Shown one piece after another: positions 17,479 through 25,939 of a DNA stretch of 64,000 nt. Each line of letters starts with the position of its first letter. The stretch's first letter is position 1. The notes under the pieces were generated by a model. It saw nothing but the letters and a program-made list of their open reading frames with translations. It was not told where the DNA came from and made no database searches. The stretch covers positions 1 to 64,000 of the forward strand of contig JBCFAY010000014.1 of the NCBI GenBank assembly GCA_038562375.1, given 5' to 3'. A program made the translations under genes and the position numbers. The DNA is from JBCFAY01 sp038562375. GTDB lineage: Bacteria; Bacillota; Clostridia; Christensenellales; CAG-138.

Positions 17479-17721
17479 ATGGTTAAGATCAGACTCCGCA
17501 GGATGGGCGCGAAAAAAGCTCCGTTTTACCGCATCGTGGTCGCGGATTCCCGCGCTCCCCGCGACGGCGCGTTCATCGAGGAACTCGGTTTCTACAATCC
17601 GCTCATGAACCCCGCCCAGATCAGCGTTGACAATGAAAAAGCCGCCGACTGGATCAAGAAGGGCGCCCAGCCCACGGATACCGTGCGCGCGCTGCTCAAA
17701 AAGTCCGGAGCGATCAAGTAA
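17479..17721 (+). CDS. rpsP: 30S ribosomal protein S16
   Basis: A structural protein of the small subunit. The 80-residue product starts MVKIRLRRMGAKKAPFYRIVVADSR, the S16 hallmark. A strong AGGAGGG site precedes it. It heads the rpsP-khpA-rimM-trmD run, the standard Firmicutes order. Confidence 0.98.
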   Translation: MVKIRLRRMGAKKAPFYRIVVADSRAPRDGAFIEELGFYNPLMNPAQISVDNEKAADWIKKGAQPTDTVRALLKKSGAIK

Positions 17722-17783
17722 TGTCCGAAGGGAACATCGCGCCTTCGAACGAAGCGACGTACGAACAGGAAGGAAAAAACTCC

Positions 17784-18011
17784 ATGGAAGACCTGGTCAG
17801 GTACATTGCTCAGAATTTAGTGGATAAGCCGGACGAAGTCAAGGTGACGACCAAGCCCGGCGACCGCTCGACCGTCATCGAGCTCACCGTCGCGCCGGAG
17901 GACATGGGCAAGGTCATCGGCAGGCAGGGGCGCATCGCGAAGGCGATCCGCACGGTGGTCAAGGCGGCATCCATCAAGGATAATAAGAAATACGTCGTCG
18001 AGATCCTGTAG
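17784..18011 (+). CDS. khpA: RNA-binding protein KhpA (KH domain)
   Basis: KhpA is a small KH-domain protein that, with KhpB/Jag, affects cell elongation and sRNA binding in streptococci. The 75-residue form starting MEDLVRYIAQNLVD matches family length and has the KH core with the GKVIGRQGRIAKAIR loop. An upstream in-frame ATG at 17721 overlaps the rpsP stop and would add 21 non-conserved residues. The later start is preferred because AGGAAGG lies just upstream, but coupled initiation at 17721 cannot be excluded. Confidence 0.93.
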   Translation: MEDLVRYIAQNLVDKPDEVKVTTKPGDRSTVIELTVAPEDMGKVIGRQGRIAKAIRTVVKAASIKDNKKYVVEIL

Positions 18012-18013
18012 GC

Positions 18014-18526
18014 ATGGAATATCTTCGTACAGGGCTGATCGTGCGCCCGCACGGGGTAAACGGAGCAGTAAAGCTCATGCCGCTCACGCACGACGTCGCG
18101 CGCTTTCATAAGCTCAAGGAGGCGTATATTGAAAACGGCGCCGCCTACGAGCCGGTGGCCGTCGAGCGCGTCAGCGTGCAGCCGGACGCGGTGACCCTCT
18201 GGTTTGCCGGAATCTCCACGCGCGACGAGGCGGAAAAGCTGCGCGGCAAATACCTCTGCGTCGACCGCGCGCACGCGGTCGAGCTTCCGGAGGGAAGGTA
18301 CTTCGTCACCGATCTGATCGGATGCCGGGTATTCTCCGGCGCGGAAGAACTCGGTACGCTTGAGGATGTGCTCGAGACCGGCGCGAACGACGTTTACGTC
18401 GTCCGCGGCAAACGCATGCTGCTGATTCCGGCGCTCAAGAAGCTCCTAACGCAGGTCGACGTCGCGCAAAAGCGCATCCTGCTGGATCCCGCGGTTCTCG
18501 AGGAGGTCGGCCTGTTTGAGGATTGA
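18014..18526 (+). CDS. rimM: Ribosome maturation factor RimM
   Basis: RimM binds S19 and helps mature the 30S head. The 170-residue product has an N-terminal RimM barrel (LRTGLIVRPHGVNGAVKL) and a C-terminal PRC barrel (LIGCRVFSGAEELGTLEDVLETGANDVYVV region). It starts two bases after khpA and overlaps trmD by 11 bases. Confidence 0.96.
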   Translation: MEYLRTGLIVRPHGVNGAVKLMPLTHDVARFHKLKEAYIENGAAYEPVAVERVSVQPDAVTLWFAGISTRDEAEKLRGKYLCVDRAHAVELPEGRYFVTDLIGCRVFSGAEELGTLEDVLETGANDVYVVRGKRMLLIPALKKLLTQVDVAQKRILLDPAVLEEVGLFED

Positions 18527-19259
18527 CGTTTTAACGCTTTTCCCCGAGATGTTCACGGGCGTGCTCGGAAGCAGCATGCTCGCGCGCGCACAGCAGAGCG
18601 GTCTCATCGAGTTTAAGCTGCACAATATTCGGGATTACTCGCTCTCCAAGCACAAGAACGCCGACGACTATCCCTTTGGCGGCGGCGCGGGCATGGTCAT
18701 GATGGCGCAGCCGATCTTCTCCTGCTTTGAGGCGGTCACAGGCGGCGAACGCGTTAAGAGCGTGCTCCTGAGCCCGCGCGGGAAGCTTTTAACGCCGAAA
18801 ATCGCATTGGAGCTTTCCGGGGAGGAGCGGCTCGTCCTGCTCTGCGGGCATTACGAAGGGGTGGACGAGCGCGTCATGACGCTGGTGGACGAGGAGATCT
18901 CCATCGGCGATTATGTGCTCACGGGCGGCGAACTTCCCGCGATGGTGCTCATCGACTGCGTGAGCCGGTTTGTTCCCGGCGTGCTCGGAAGCGATGAATC
19001 CGCCGAGGGCGAATCGTTTTCGGAGCGGCTCGGCGGCCTTTTGGAATACCCGCAGTACACGCGCCCGGCGCAATTTGAAGGGCTCGACGTGCCCGAGGTG
19101 CTCCTAAGCGGCAACCATGCGCGCATCGAGCGATGGAGAAGGGAACAAAGCCTGAAAAAGACGCTTATGATGCGGCCCGATCTGCTCGAAAAGGCCGCGC
19201 TCTCGCAGAAGGACGAAGAATTTCTTGCGCTCTTAAAGCAGGGAAAAGCCTTGCAATGA
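18516..19259 (+). CDS. trmD: tRNA (guanine(37)-N1)-methyltransferase TrmD
   Basis: TrmD makes m1G37 next to the anticodon and prevents +1 frameshifting. The 247-residue product starts MRIDVLTLFPEMF and has the SPOUT knot segments LLCGHYEGVDERV near residue 109 and SIGDYVLTGGELPA near residue 130. It overlaps rimM, so translation is coupled. The promoter for rplS lies across its 3' end. Confidence 0.97.
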   Translation: MRIDVLTLFPEMFTGVLGSSMLARAQQSGLIEFKLHNIRDYSLSKHKNADDYPFGGGAGMVMMAQPIFSCFEAVTGGERVKSVLLSPRGKLLTPKIALELSGEERLVLLCGHYEGVDERVMTLVDEEISIGDYVLTGGELPAMVLIDCVSRFVPGVLGSDESAEGESFSERLGGLLEYPQYTRPAQFEGLDVPEVLLSGNHARIERWRREQSLKKTLMMRPDLLEKAALSQKDEEFLALLKQGKALQ

Positions 19260-19279
19260 CAAAAGCGCTGTGATATAAT
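19251..19279 (+). promoter_or_regulatory. Promoter for rplS
   Basis: TTGCAA (19251-19256), 17-base spacer, TATAAT (19274-19279) with an upstream TG dinucleotide. The resulting leader of about 70 bases before rplS is in the position of the L19 autoregulatory leader of other Firmicutes, but that structure was not traced. Confidence 0.75.
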
Positions 19280-19354
19280 CCAAATGTTTGTAAAACGGGC
19301 GGTCCTCTGTCTTTCCATAAAAGGCACGAACGTCTATGAGGAAGGAGAAAGCAG

Positions 19355-19708
19355 ATGGCTGACATTATTAGGGAACTTGAAAAGGAACAATTGAGGACGG
19401 ATCTTCCTAAGCTTCAAATCGGCGATACCGTGCGCGTGTACGTGCGGGTTATCGAAGGTACGAGGGAGAGGCTCCAGAGCTTTGAAGGCGTCGTGATGAA
19501 GATGCAGGGCGGCGATATCCGCAAGACATTCACGGTGCGCCGCGTATCCTCCGGCGTGGGCGTCGAGAGGACGTTCCCGTACCACAGCCCGCGCATCGGT
19601 AAGATCGAAGTGGTTCGCCACGGACATACCCGTAGGGCGAAGCTGTATTATCTGCGCGACCGCGTGGGTAAAGCTGCGAAGATCAAAGAGCGGATCGTCG
19701 AGAAATAA
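19355..19708 (+). CDS. rplS: 50S ribosomal protein L19
   Basis: L19 sits at the 30S-50S interface. The 117-residue product has the typical sequence (IGDTVRVYVRVIEGTRER, then RRVSSGVGVERTFP). The start follows AAGGAG. It has its own promoter at 19251 and a terminator at 19726. Confidence 0.98.
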   Translation: MADIIRELEKEQLRTDLPKLQIGDTVRVYVRVIEGTRERLQSFEGVVMKMQGGDIRKTFTVRRVSSGVGVERTFPYHSPRIGKIEVVRHGHTRRAKLYYLRDRVGKAAKIKERIVEK

Positions 19709-19725
19709 GCTGAAACGGTTCAGGC

Positions 19726-19765
19726 AAACCCCAGAAGCCACTTGATGCGGCGGCTGGGGTTTTTT
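19726..19765 (+). terminator. Terminator after rplS
   Basis: A nine-pair stem AAACCCCAG/CTGGGGTTT (19726-19734 with 19754-19762) ends in six Ts. The rbgA ribosome site follows immediately. Confidence 0.85.
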
Positions 19766-19778
19766 CACGGAGGCGGAT

Positions 19779-20630
19779 ATGCTCATTCAATGGTACCCGG
19801 GACATATGGCCAAGGCGCGGCGGATGCTCACCGAAAACCTCAAGCTGATCGACGTCGTGATCGAGCTTGTGGATGCGCGCGCTCCCGCGGCGACCCGAAA
19901 TCCCGATTTCGACGATCTGTTCGCGGGCAAGGATCGCGTCGTTGTTTTCAACAAGAGCGATCTTGCCGATCCCTCGATCACAAAGCGGTGGATCGAATAC
20001 TGGAAACGGCGCAACGTTTTAGCGCTCGAATTCGTTTCTATAAATGCGGCGAAGCGCGCAAGCGCCATCGCTTTGATCGAGCAGGCGGCAAAGGAGAAGG
20101 TCGAGCGGATGCGCAAAAAGGGCGTCGTCAAGACCGTGCGGGCGATGGTCGTCGGAATACCCAACGTCGGCAAATCGACGTTTATCAACAGGCTCGCCGC
20201 AGGCGCGCGGACGGCTACGGGCGATAAGCCCGGTGTGACGCGCGGTCTTCAATGGGTAAAGGTTTCGCCGTATCTTGAATTGATGGACACCCCCGGCCTG
20301 CTTTGGCCGAAGCTCGAGGACGAGCGGCTTGCGCGGCATGTCGCCTATATCGGCTCGGTCAAAGATGATATACTGGACGTAGAGCAGCTCGCGGGGCAGC
20401 TGCTTGTGGATTTGAATGCGATCTGCCCCGAGGCGGTCAGGCAGCGCTACTCGAAGATCGAGGAGGGCCGGACCGCGGAGCAGTTGATCGACGCGGTGTG
20501 CGCAAGCCGGGGCTTTTTGCTCTCCGGCGGCGAGCTTGACAGGGAACGGGCGGCGAGGATCGTGCTGGATGAATTCAGGGCAGGAAAGATCGCGCGCGTG
20601 ACGCTGGACGCGCCCGAAGGTGAGCTATGA
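19779..20630 (+). CDS. rbgA: Ribosome biogenesis GTPase RbgA (YlqF)
   Basis: RbgA is needed for late 50S assembly in Firmicutes. The 283-residue product shows the circularly permuted order: G4 NKSD near residue 58 precedes G1 GIPNVGKSTFIN near residue 126 and G3 DTPG near residue 170. The N-terminus MLIQWYPGHMAKA is diagnostic. The stop overlaps the rnhB start (ATGA). Confidence 0.97.
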   Translation: MLIQWYPGHMAKARRMLTENLKLIDVVIELVDARAPAATRNPDFDDLFAGKDRVVVFNKSDLADPSITKRWIEYWKRRNVLALEFVSINAAKRASAIALIEQAAKEKVERMRKKGVVKTVRAMVVGIPNVGKSTFINRLAAGARTATGDKPGVTRGLQWVKVSPYLELMDTPGLLWPKLEDERLARHVAYIGSVKDDILDVEQLAGQLLVDLNAICPEAVRQRYSKIEEGRTAEQLIDAVCASRGFLLSGGELDRERAARIVLDEFRAGKIARVTLDAPEGEL

Positions 20631-21283
20631 ACGCGCTTAGAATGACGGAGGCGCAGCGGCTCGAGCAGATCACAAAGATCGAGCGGGGCTACTGGAAAAA
20701 CGGCGCCGTGATAGCGGGGATGGACGAGGTCGGCCGGGGCCCCTTGGCCGGGCCTGTCGTCGTTGCGGCGGTGATACTGCCGCCGCAGCCGCTGATCCAC
20801 GGGGTCAAGGATTCGAAGCTGATCGCATCGGAGACGCGACGCGAAGAGCTTGCGGCACGCATCCGTGAGCAGGCGATCGCGGTGGGCATCGGCGTCGTAC
20901 CCCGGGAGATCATCGATGAGATCAATATATTACAGGCCACGCGGCGGGCGTTCTGCATGGCGTTTGAAAACCTCCCGGTCAAGCCCGATCACGCGCTGGT
21001 GGATGCGCTCAAGGATCTCGGCCTCTCGGCATGCGAGCACGCCTTGATCCACGGGGACGCGCTGAGCTACCTCATCGGCGCGGCGTCCATCGTCGCGAAG
21101 GTTCACCGGGACCGCATGATGCGCGAATACCACGCTTTCTATCCCCAATACGGGTTTGAGCGCAACAAGGGCTACGGGACGGCCGAGCATATCGCCGCGC
21201 TCAGGGAATACGGTCCCTGCCCGCTGCATCGGAAGACGTTTATCAAAAAGATCCTGGAGGACGGGCATGAGCGGACGGGATAG
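20627..21283 (+). CDS. rnhB: Ribonuclease HII
   Basis: RNase HII removes ribonucleotides from DNA and RNA-DNA hybrids. The 218-residue product has the active-site motif AGMDEVGRGPLAGPV near residue 30 and the later acidic residues in DALKDL and KVHRDRMM. It overlaps rbgA by 4 bases and yraN by 17. ATG 20642 is a possible later start. Confidence 0.96.
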   Translation: MNALRMTEAQRLEQITKIERGYWKNGAVIAGMDEVGRGPLAGPVVVAAVILPPQPLIHGVKDSKLIASETRREELAARIREQAIAVGIGVVPREIIDEINILQATRRAFCMAFENLPVKPDHALVDALKDLGLSACEHALIHGDALSYLIGAASIVAKVHRDRMMREYHAFYPQYGFERNKGYGTAEHIAALREYGPCPLHRKTFIKKILEDGHERTG

Positions 21284-21617
21284 CGGAGCGCGCGGCGAAA
21301 TGATCGCCCTGGGCGCGCTCAAAAAGACCGGATATGTTCTCGTTGAAAAGAACTACCGGGCGCAGCGCTGTGAGATCGACCTTATCATGCGCGACGGGCC
21401 GACGCTGGTGTTCGTCGAGGTCAAGGCAAGGAGCGGCCAAGGCTACGGCTTAGGGCGCGAGGCGGTCGACGCCCGCAAACAGGCGCACATCGTCAAGGCG
21501 GCGCAGCTCTATCTGGTCAAAAACGACTCGGCGGATACGCCGGTGCGGTTCGACGTCGTCGAGGTTGATTTGAACACGGGCGACACCGTGCATATCATCG
21601 ATGCTTTTTCGGCATAA
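21267..21617 (+). CDS. YraN family endonuclease-like protein (UPF0102)
   Basis: A 116-residue member of the YraN family, which has a PD-(D/E)XK nuclease fold and usually follows rnhB. The motif CEIDLIMRDGPTLVFVEVKAR supplies the acidic residues and lysine of such sites. The ATG at 21267 lies inside the rnhB end; the frame is open further upstream, but that part is out of frame with rnhB and has no ribosome site. The cellular role is unknown. A link to DNA processing is suggested by the comM-dprA genes 4 kb on. Confidence 0.9.
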   Translation: MSGRDSGARGEMIALGALKKTGYVLVEKNYRAQRCEIDLIMRDGPTLVFVEVKARSGQGYGLGREAVDARKQAHIVKAAQLYLVKNDSADTPVRFDVVEVDLNTGDTVHIIDAFSA

Positions 21618-21727
21618 TTTCCATGCCGAACCCGCGAGATGTCTGTGCGCATCGGACGCTTCTTTCCTGCCATGGAATTATGTGCTATGATGTAGCGGAA
21701 TACTACGATGCTTGAAAGGCAGTATCG

Positions 21728-24700
21728 ATGCTGAAAAAAATCCTTCTATCGATCGTTTTTTTGCTGATATTCCTAGTTGCGCCAACCGCCCTTGCGGATT
21801 CCGGGCAGCTGATCCAAAACGGAACGTTCGACCGTGCGAACGCGAATGAAACATTGCCGGACGGCTGGTTTGCGGACGGCTGGTACACCCTGTCCTCCGA
21901 TGGTGTCGCCGAGGCGGCGCTGCTCGACGGGGAACCGGTCGCGCACATCGTCAACCATGTCGATAACGATATGCGCCTCTGCCAGACGATCGCCGTTGAG
22001 AAAAATTCCTATTACAAACTTTCCTGCGATGTTCTCGTATCAAATATAACGGGCGGAGCGGGCGCCAACGTGTCCGTGGCGGACAGTCTCGCCTCTTCCG
22101 ACGCCGTCTTTTCCGGCGAGGGCTGGCAGCACATCGAGCTCATCGGCAAAACGGGGGCGGATCAGACGAGCTTGACCGTCGCCGTCCGCATAGGCGGCTA
22201 TGGCCAGCTCTCCAAAGGCGAAGCATGGTTTGATAATTTCACGGTGGAAAAACTTGTACAGGCTCCCGCGGGCACAATCGCGGATTTTTCGCCTGCGGAG
22301 GCTTCCTCCGGCGACAGCGCGGAGCAAAGCATCGAGCATTTGGACGCGTTGGTGCTCTTTGTCGTCGTCAGCGTGCTGTTTTTCACGGCTCTCTATCACC
22401 GCGGCGTCGACGCGGCGATTCCGCTTGAGCAGAAGCAGGACGAAAACAAAAGGTCGAAGCTATATTTGCTGCTCGCCGCCGGGTTCGTGTTCCGGTGCGC
22501 GCTTTCGCTGATCTTCGTCGGCCATTCGACGGATATCGGGTGCTTCCTCGCATGGTCCAACAAGCTCGCGGCCGATGGGCCAGGGACGTTCTACGTTTCG
22601 GGGATGTTCGCCGATTATCCGCCGGGATATATGGTCGTCCTTTATCTGCTCGGCTTGGTTTCCAATCTCCTGGGCTTGAGCTACGGCTCGGCGGGGCAGA
22701 TTCTTCTAATTAAAATGCCCGCCATACTGACGGATCTCGCGCTCGCATACTTCATCTACCGCCTTTGCGCAAAGCGCGTCAACCATGGGAAAGCGTTGGC
22801 GCTCGCGGCGCTCATCGCACTCAACCCGCTGTCGGCGTTTATTTCCGGCGGCTGGGGCCAGATCGATTCGATCCTCGCCGCGCTGCTTCTTTTGACGGTC
22901 GCGGTGTATCAAAGCGACAAGAAGATCCTTGCGGGCGCGATATTCGGCCTCGCGATAGCGCTTAAGCCGCAGGCGCTGATGGCCGGGCCTTTGTTCGCGT
23001 TTATGTATCTGCTGGATATCCGCCGCGAATCGTGGAAGAAGAACGTTCTTGAAACGGTTCTTGCCGTGGTTTCCGCCTTCTGCGTCATACTGCTGCTCGC
23101 TCTCCCGTTCTGGGCGAATCAGCGCTGGGACTGGCTGCTGGACAAGTATTTTTCGACCGCGACCTCCTACCCCTACGGGAGCATCGAAGCCTTCAACCTG
23201 ATGGCGCTCCTCGGCGGCAATTGGACGCCGGCCGCGAAAGTCGTGTTCCTCTTCAGCTATAAAACCTGGGGAGCGATATTCATCGTTCTCTCGATCCTCT
23301 TTAGCCTGTTCTTATACTATAAAGGCAGGAAGAAGAGCCCCGGCTGCACTCTCTTGGTGCTCGCGTTCCTGATCGCCGCAATATTTACGCTCGGGCATTA
23401 CATGCACGAAAGGTATCTGTTCCCGGCTCTGATGCTCATGCTATTCGCGTTCGTTCAATACCGCGATAAGCGCATCATGATCAGTTTCTGCTGGCTTTCG
23501 GCGACGCTTCTCATCAATGCGCTCGCCGCGTTTGTGATCGTCGACGCGGAGTCGTCAAGGGGCGCTATCTACGACGCGCTCACCGCTGTGATGTCGTTCG
23601 TGACGGTGGCGGGATTTGCCTATTTCACCTGGGCCGTGACCGACATCATACTGCGCGGGCGCGTGTTCCCGGCCTACCGAACCAAGCCTGAACCGGAAAA
23701 ACAGAAGGTCCACGGCGCGGCGGAACAGCTTGGACTGGAGGAGTTTGAGGAAGACGGCTCCAGGCGCCTGCGCTTTAGCCGCAGGGATCACCTGTATTGC
23801 TGGGCGCTGACAATCGTATATACGGCGCTTACGCTGTTTAACCTCGGCTCGCTGCAGGCGCCCCAGACCTATTGGCTCTCCCAAACAATAGGCGAGCAGG
23901 TGCGCATCGGCTTTGCAAATGAGACGACGATCTCCGAGATGCGCGTTTTCGGCGGAATAGCGGAGGGCGCAATCGATATAGAGGCCGGCGGATATGCCGC
24001 AGAGTTTGAACAGGTCAACGACGATATGTACCGCTGGAAGACGGCGGCGGAGGATTTCACGGCCAAGGAGGTCACTTTAACGGTGGCATCCGGCGAAGTT
24101 TGGCTGTGCGAGGTCGCGTTCTTCGACGCGGATGGGAACAAGGTGGAGGCGAAGCTGCTCTCGGATGTCGACGCGTCCGATGCTCACAACGCGTCCATGC
24201 TTCTTGACGAGCCGGACCAGGTGCCGTCGAAAGCCACCGCGCAGAACGGCATGTATTTTGACGAGCTCTATCACGGCCGCACCGCGTACGAGCATCTGCA
24301 TGGGCTAAGACCCTATGAAAACTCGCATCCGCCGCTCGGCAAGATCATCATCATGACGGGGATCGCGCTCTTCGGTATGAATGCGTTCGGCTGGCGCATC
24401 ATGGGCGCGCTTTTCGGCGCGGCGATGGTGCCGCTTTTCTACGCCTTCTCGAAGCGCCTCTTTAAAAAGCCGGACTATGCGCTGCTTTCTTCGTTCCTTT
24501 TCACGTTCGACTTCATGCATTTCGCGCAGACGCGCCTTGCGACGATCGACGTCTACGCGGTGTTCTTTATCCTTTTGATGTTCTACTTCATGTACCGGTA
24601 TTACACGATGAGCTTTTTGAAGCACTCGCTCGGGGCGACGCTCAAGCCGCTCTTCTTCGCCGGACTCTTCTTCGCGCTCGGCGCGGCCACGAAGTGGATC

Positions 24701-25486
24701 GATATCTATGCGGGCGGCGGGCTCGCGGTGATACTCTTTACCTCGCTCGCACAGCGCTATCGCGAATATCGCGCGCTCGGGAAAGAGCGCATGCCCGAGT
24801 ACTATAAAAAGCTCGCGGCGACGCTCGCCTGCTGCGCGGGATTCTTCATCGTGATCCCGATAGCGGTATATCTCGCGTCGTACCTTCCGTATGTGCTCAG
24901 CGAGAAGCATTATGATCTCGCGGGCATCTGGGGCGTTCAGAAATTCATGTACAACTACCACAGCACGCTGGAGGCAACGCATCCGTTCCAGTCGAGCTGG
25001 TGGCAGTGGCCTTTCACGATCCGGCCGATCTGGTACTACTGGAGCGGCATATCGGAAACCGGGCTTGCTTCCTCCATTTCGTCGTTCGGCAATCCCGCCG
25101 TCTGGTGGGTCTCGACGATCGGCCTGGGCGTGCTGACCGTAAAGCTGCTTCGGAGGGAGCTGCGCGTCAACCGCGGGCTGTTCGTCATACTCGTCGGCGT
25201 GTGCGCGAACTTCCTGCCGTGGGTGCTCGTAAGCCGCTGCACGTTCATCTACCACTTCTTCGCGACGGTACCGTTCATCATCTTCGGCGCGGTATGGCTG
25301 CTGTGGCAGTTTGAGCTGAGGATGCCGCACCTCGTATGGCTCAGGAGGGTCAAGTGGATCTGGATGGCGCTGTGTTTGGTGCTGTTCATCGTCTTCTATC
25401 CGGCGCTTTCCGGCATGGAGGTGCCCGCGAAGTATCTTGCAGCGCTCGAATGGATGCCGACATGGGTGTTTGAGACAGGAGCATGA
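21728..25486 (+). CDS. Double GT-C glycosyltransferase: lectin-like domain + mannosyltransferase module + PMT (GT39) module
   Basis: A 1252-residue membrane protein. Residues 1-23 are a signal peptide. Residues about 24-175 form an extracytoplasmic beta-rich domain (start GQLIQNGTFDRAN, carbohydrate-binding-like). Residues about 200-650 are a polytopic GT-C module with HSTDIGCFLAWS near residue 263, resembling Gpi18/GT87-type mannosyltransferases. Residues about 690-835 include another beta-rich external segment. Residues about 838-1252 are a protein-O-mannosyltransferase-like module with the acidic MYFDELYHGR motif, HPPLGK and about ten helices. Both modules would use polyprenyl-phosphate sugars outside the membrane. 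It overlaps the gtrA-like gene. The acceptor (protein, teichoic acid or glycolipid) cannot be told. Confidence 0.85.
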   Translation: MLKKILLSIVFLLIFLVAPTALADSGQLIQNGTFDRANANETLPDGWFADGWYTLSSDGVAEAALLDGEPVAHIVNHVDNDMRLCQTIAVEKNSYYKLSCDVLVSNITGGAGANVSVADSLASSDAVFSGEGWQHIELIGKTGADQTSLTVAVRIGGYGQLSKGEAWFDNFTVEKLVQAPAGTIADFSPAEASSGDSAEQSIEHLDALVLFVVVSVLFFTALYHRGVDAAIPLEQKQDENKRSKLYLLLAAGFVFRCALSLIFVGHSTDIGCFLAWSNKLAADGPGTFYVSGMFADYPPGYMVVLYLLGLVSNLLGLSYGSAGQILLIKMPAILTDLALAYFIYRLCAKRVNHGKALALAALIALNPLSAFISGGWGQIDSILAALLLLTVAVYQSDKKILAGAIFGLAIALKPQALMAGPLFAFMYLLDIRRESWKKNVLETVLAVVSAFCVILLLALPFWANQRWDWLLDKYFSTATSYPYGSIEAFNLMALLGGNWTPAAKVVFLFSYKTWGAIFIVLSILFSLFLYYKGRKKSPGCTLLVLAFLIAAIFTLGHYMHERYLFPALMLMLFAFVQYRDKRIMISFCWLSATLLINALAAFVIVDAESSRGAIYDALTAVMSFVTVAGFAYFTWAVTDIILRGRVFPAYRTKPEPEKQKVHGAAEQLGLEEFEEDGSRRLRFSRRDHLYCWALTIVYTALTLFNLGSLQAPQTYWLSQTIGEQVRIGFANETTISEMRVFGGIAEGAIDIEAGGYAAEFEQVNDDMYRWKTAAEDFTAKEVTLTVASGEVWLCEVAFFDADGNKVEAKLLSDVDASDAHNASMLLDEPDQVPSKATAQNGMYFDELYHGRTAYEHLHGLRPYENSHPPLGKIIIMTGIALFGMNAFGWRIMGALFGAAMVPLFYAFSKRLFKKPDYALLSSFLFTFDFMHFAQTRLATIDVYAVFFILLMFYFMYRYYTMSFLKHSLGATLKPLFFAGLFFALGAATKWIDIYAGGGLAVILFTSLAQRYREYRALGKERMPEYYKKLAATLACCAGFFIVIPIAVYLASYLPYVLSEKHYDLAGIWGVQKFMYNYHSTLEATHPFQSSWWQWPFTIRPIWYYWSGISETGLASSISSFGNPAVWWVSTIGLGVLTVKLLRRELRVNRGLFVILVGVCANFLPWVLVSRCTFIYHFFATVPFIIFGAVWLLWQFELRMPHLVWLRRVKWIWMALCLVLFIVFYPALSGMEVPAKYLAALEWMPTWVFETGA

Positions 25487-25914
25487 GTATGAAAGACCTG
25501 AAGCATACGATTTTTCAGTTTATAAAGTTCAATCTCGTCGGGCTTCTCAATACGGCGGTGGATTTTGCGATCTACACGCTGTTAACGGAAGTCTTCGGCG
25601 TGGTATACTTCGTTGCAAAGACGCTTTCGTATACCGCGGGCGTGCTCAACAGCTTCTTCTTCAACAGCCGCTGGACATTTCGGGGCGAGGGCAAGGGAAC
25701 GGGCAAACAGTTCATGCTGTTCGTCGCCGTGAACCTCGTATCCTTGGGCGTATCCCTCGGCGGGATGTATCTTTGTAAGAACGCGCTCGGGATAACGAGC
25801 GATTTTTGGAGCAACCTCATCGTCACGCCGGTGGCGATGGTCGTGAACTTCATAGGCAACAAACTCTTCGTGTTCAAGGCAGACGGGACGAAAGGCGGAC
25901 GGACGCAGGAATAA
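25483..25914 (+). CDS. GtrA-like membrane protein
   Basis: GtrA family proteins have four membrane helices and are thought to help flip or present polyprenyl-linked sugars. The 143-residue product has the family start IFQFIKFNLVGLLNTAVDF, the FFFNSRWTF signature near residue 60 and four hydrophobic segments. Its ATG overlaps the stop of the large glycosyltransferase (ATGA), so the two are co-translated and probably share the same lipid-linked sugar donor. Confidence 0.93.
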   Translation: MSMKDLKHTIFQFIKFNLVGLLNTAVDFAIYTLLTEVFGVVYFVAKTLSYTAGVLNSFFFNSRWTFRGEGKGTGKQFMLFVAVNLVSLGVSLGGMYLCKNALGITSDFWSNLIVTPVAMVVNFIGNKLFVFKADGTKGGRTQE

Positions 25915-25939
25915 TCGAAGCTTGGGGGGTTGGGGGCGA

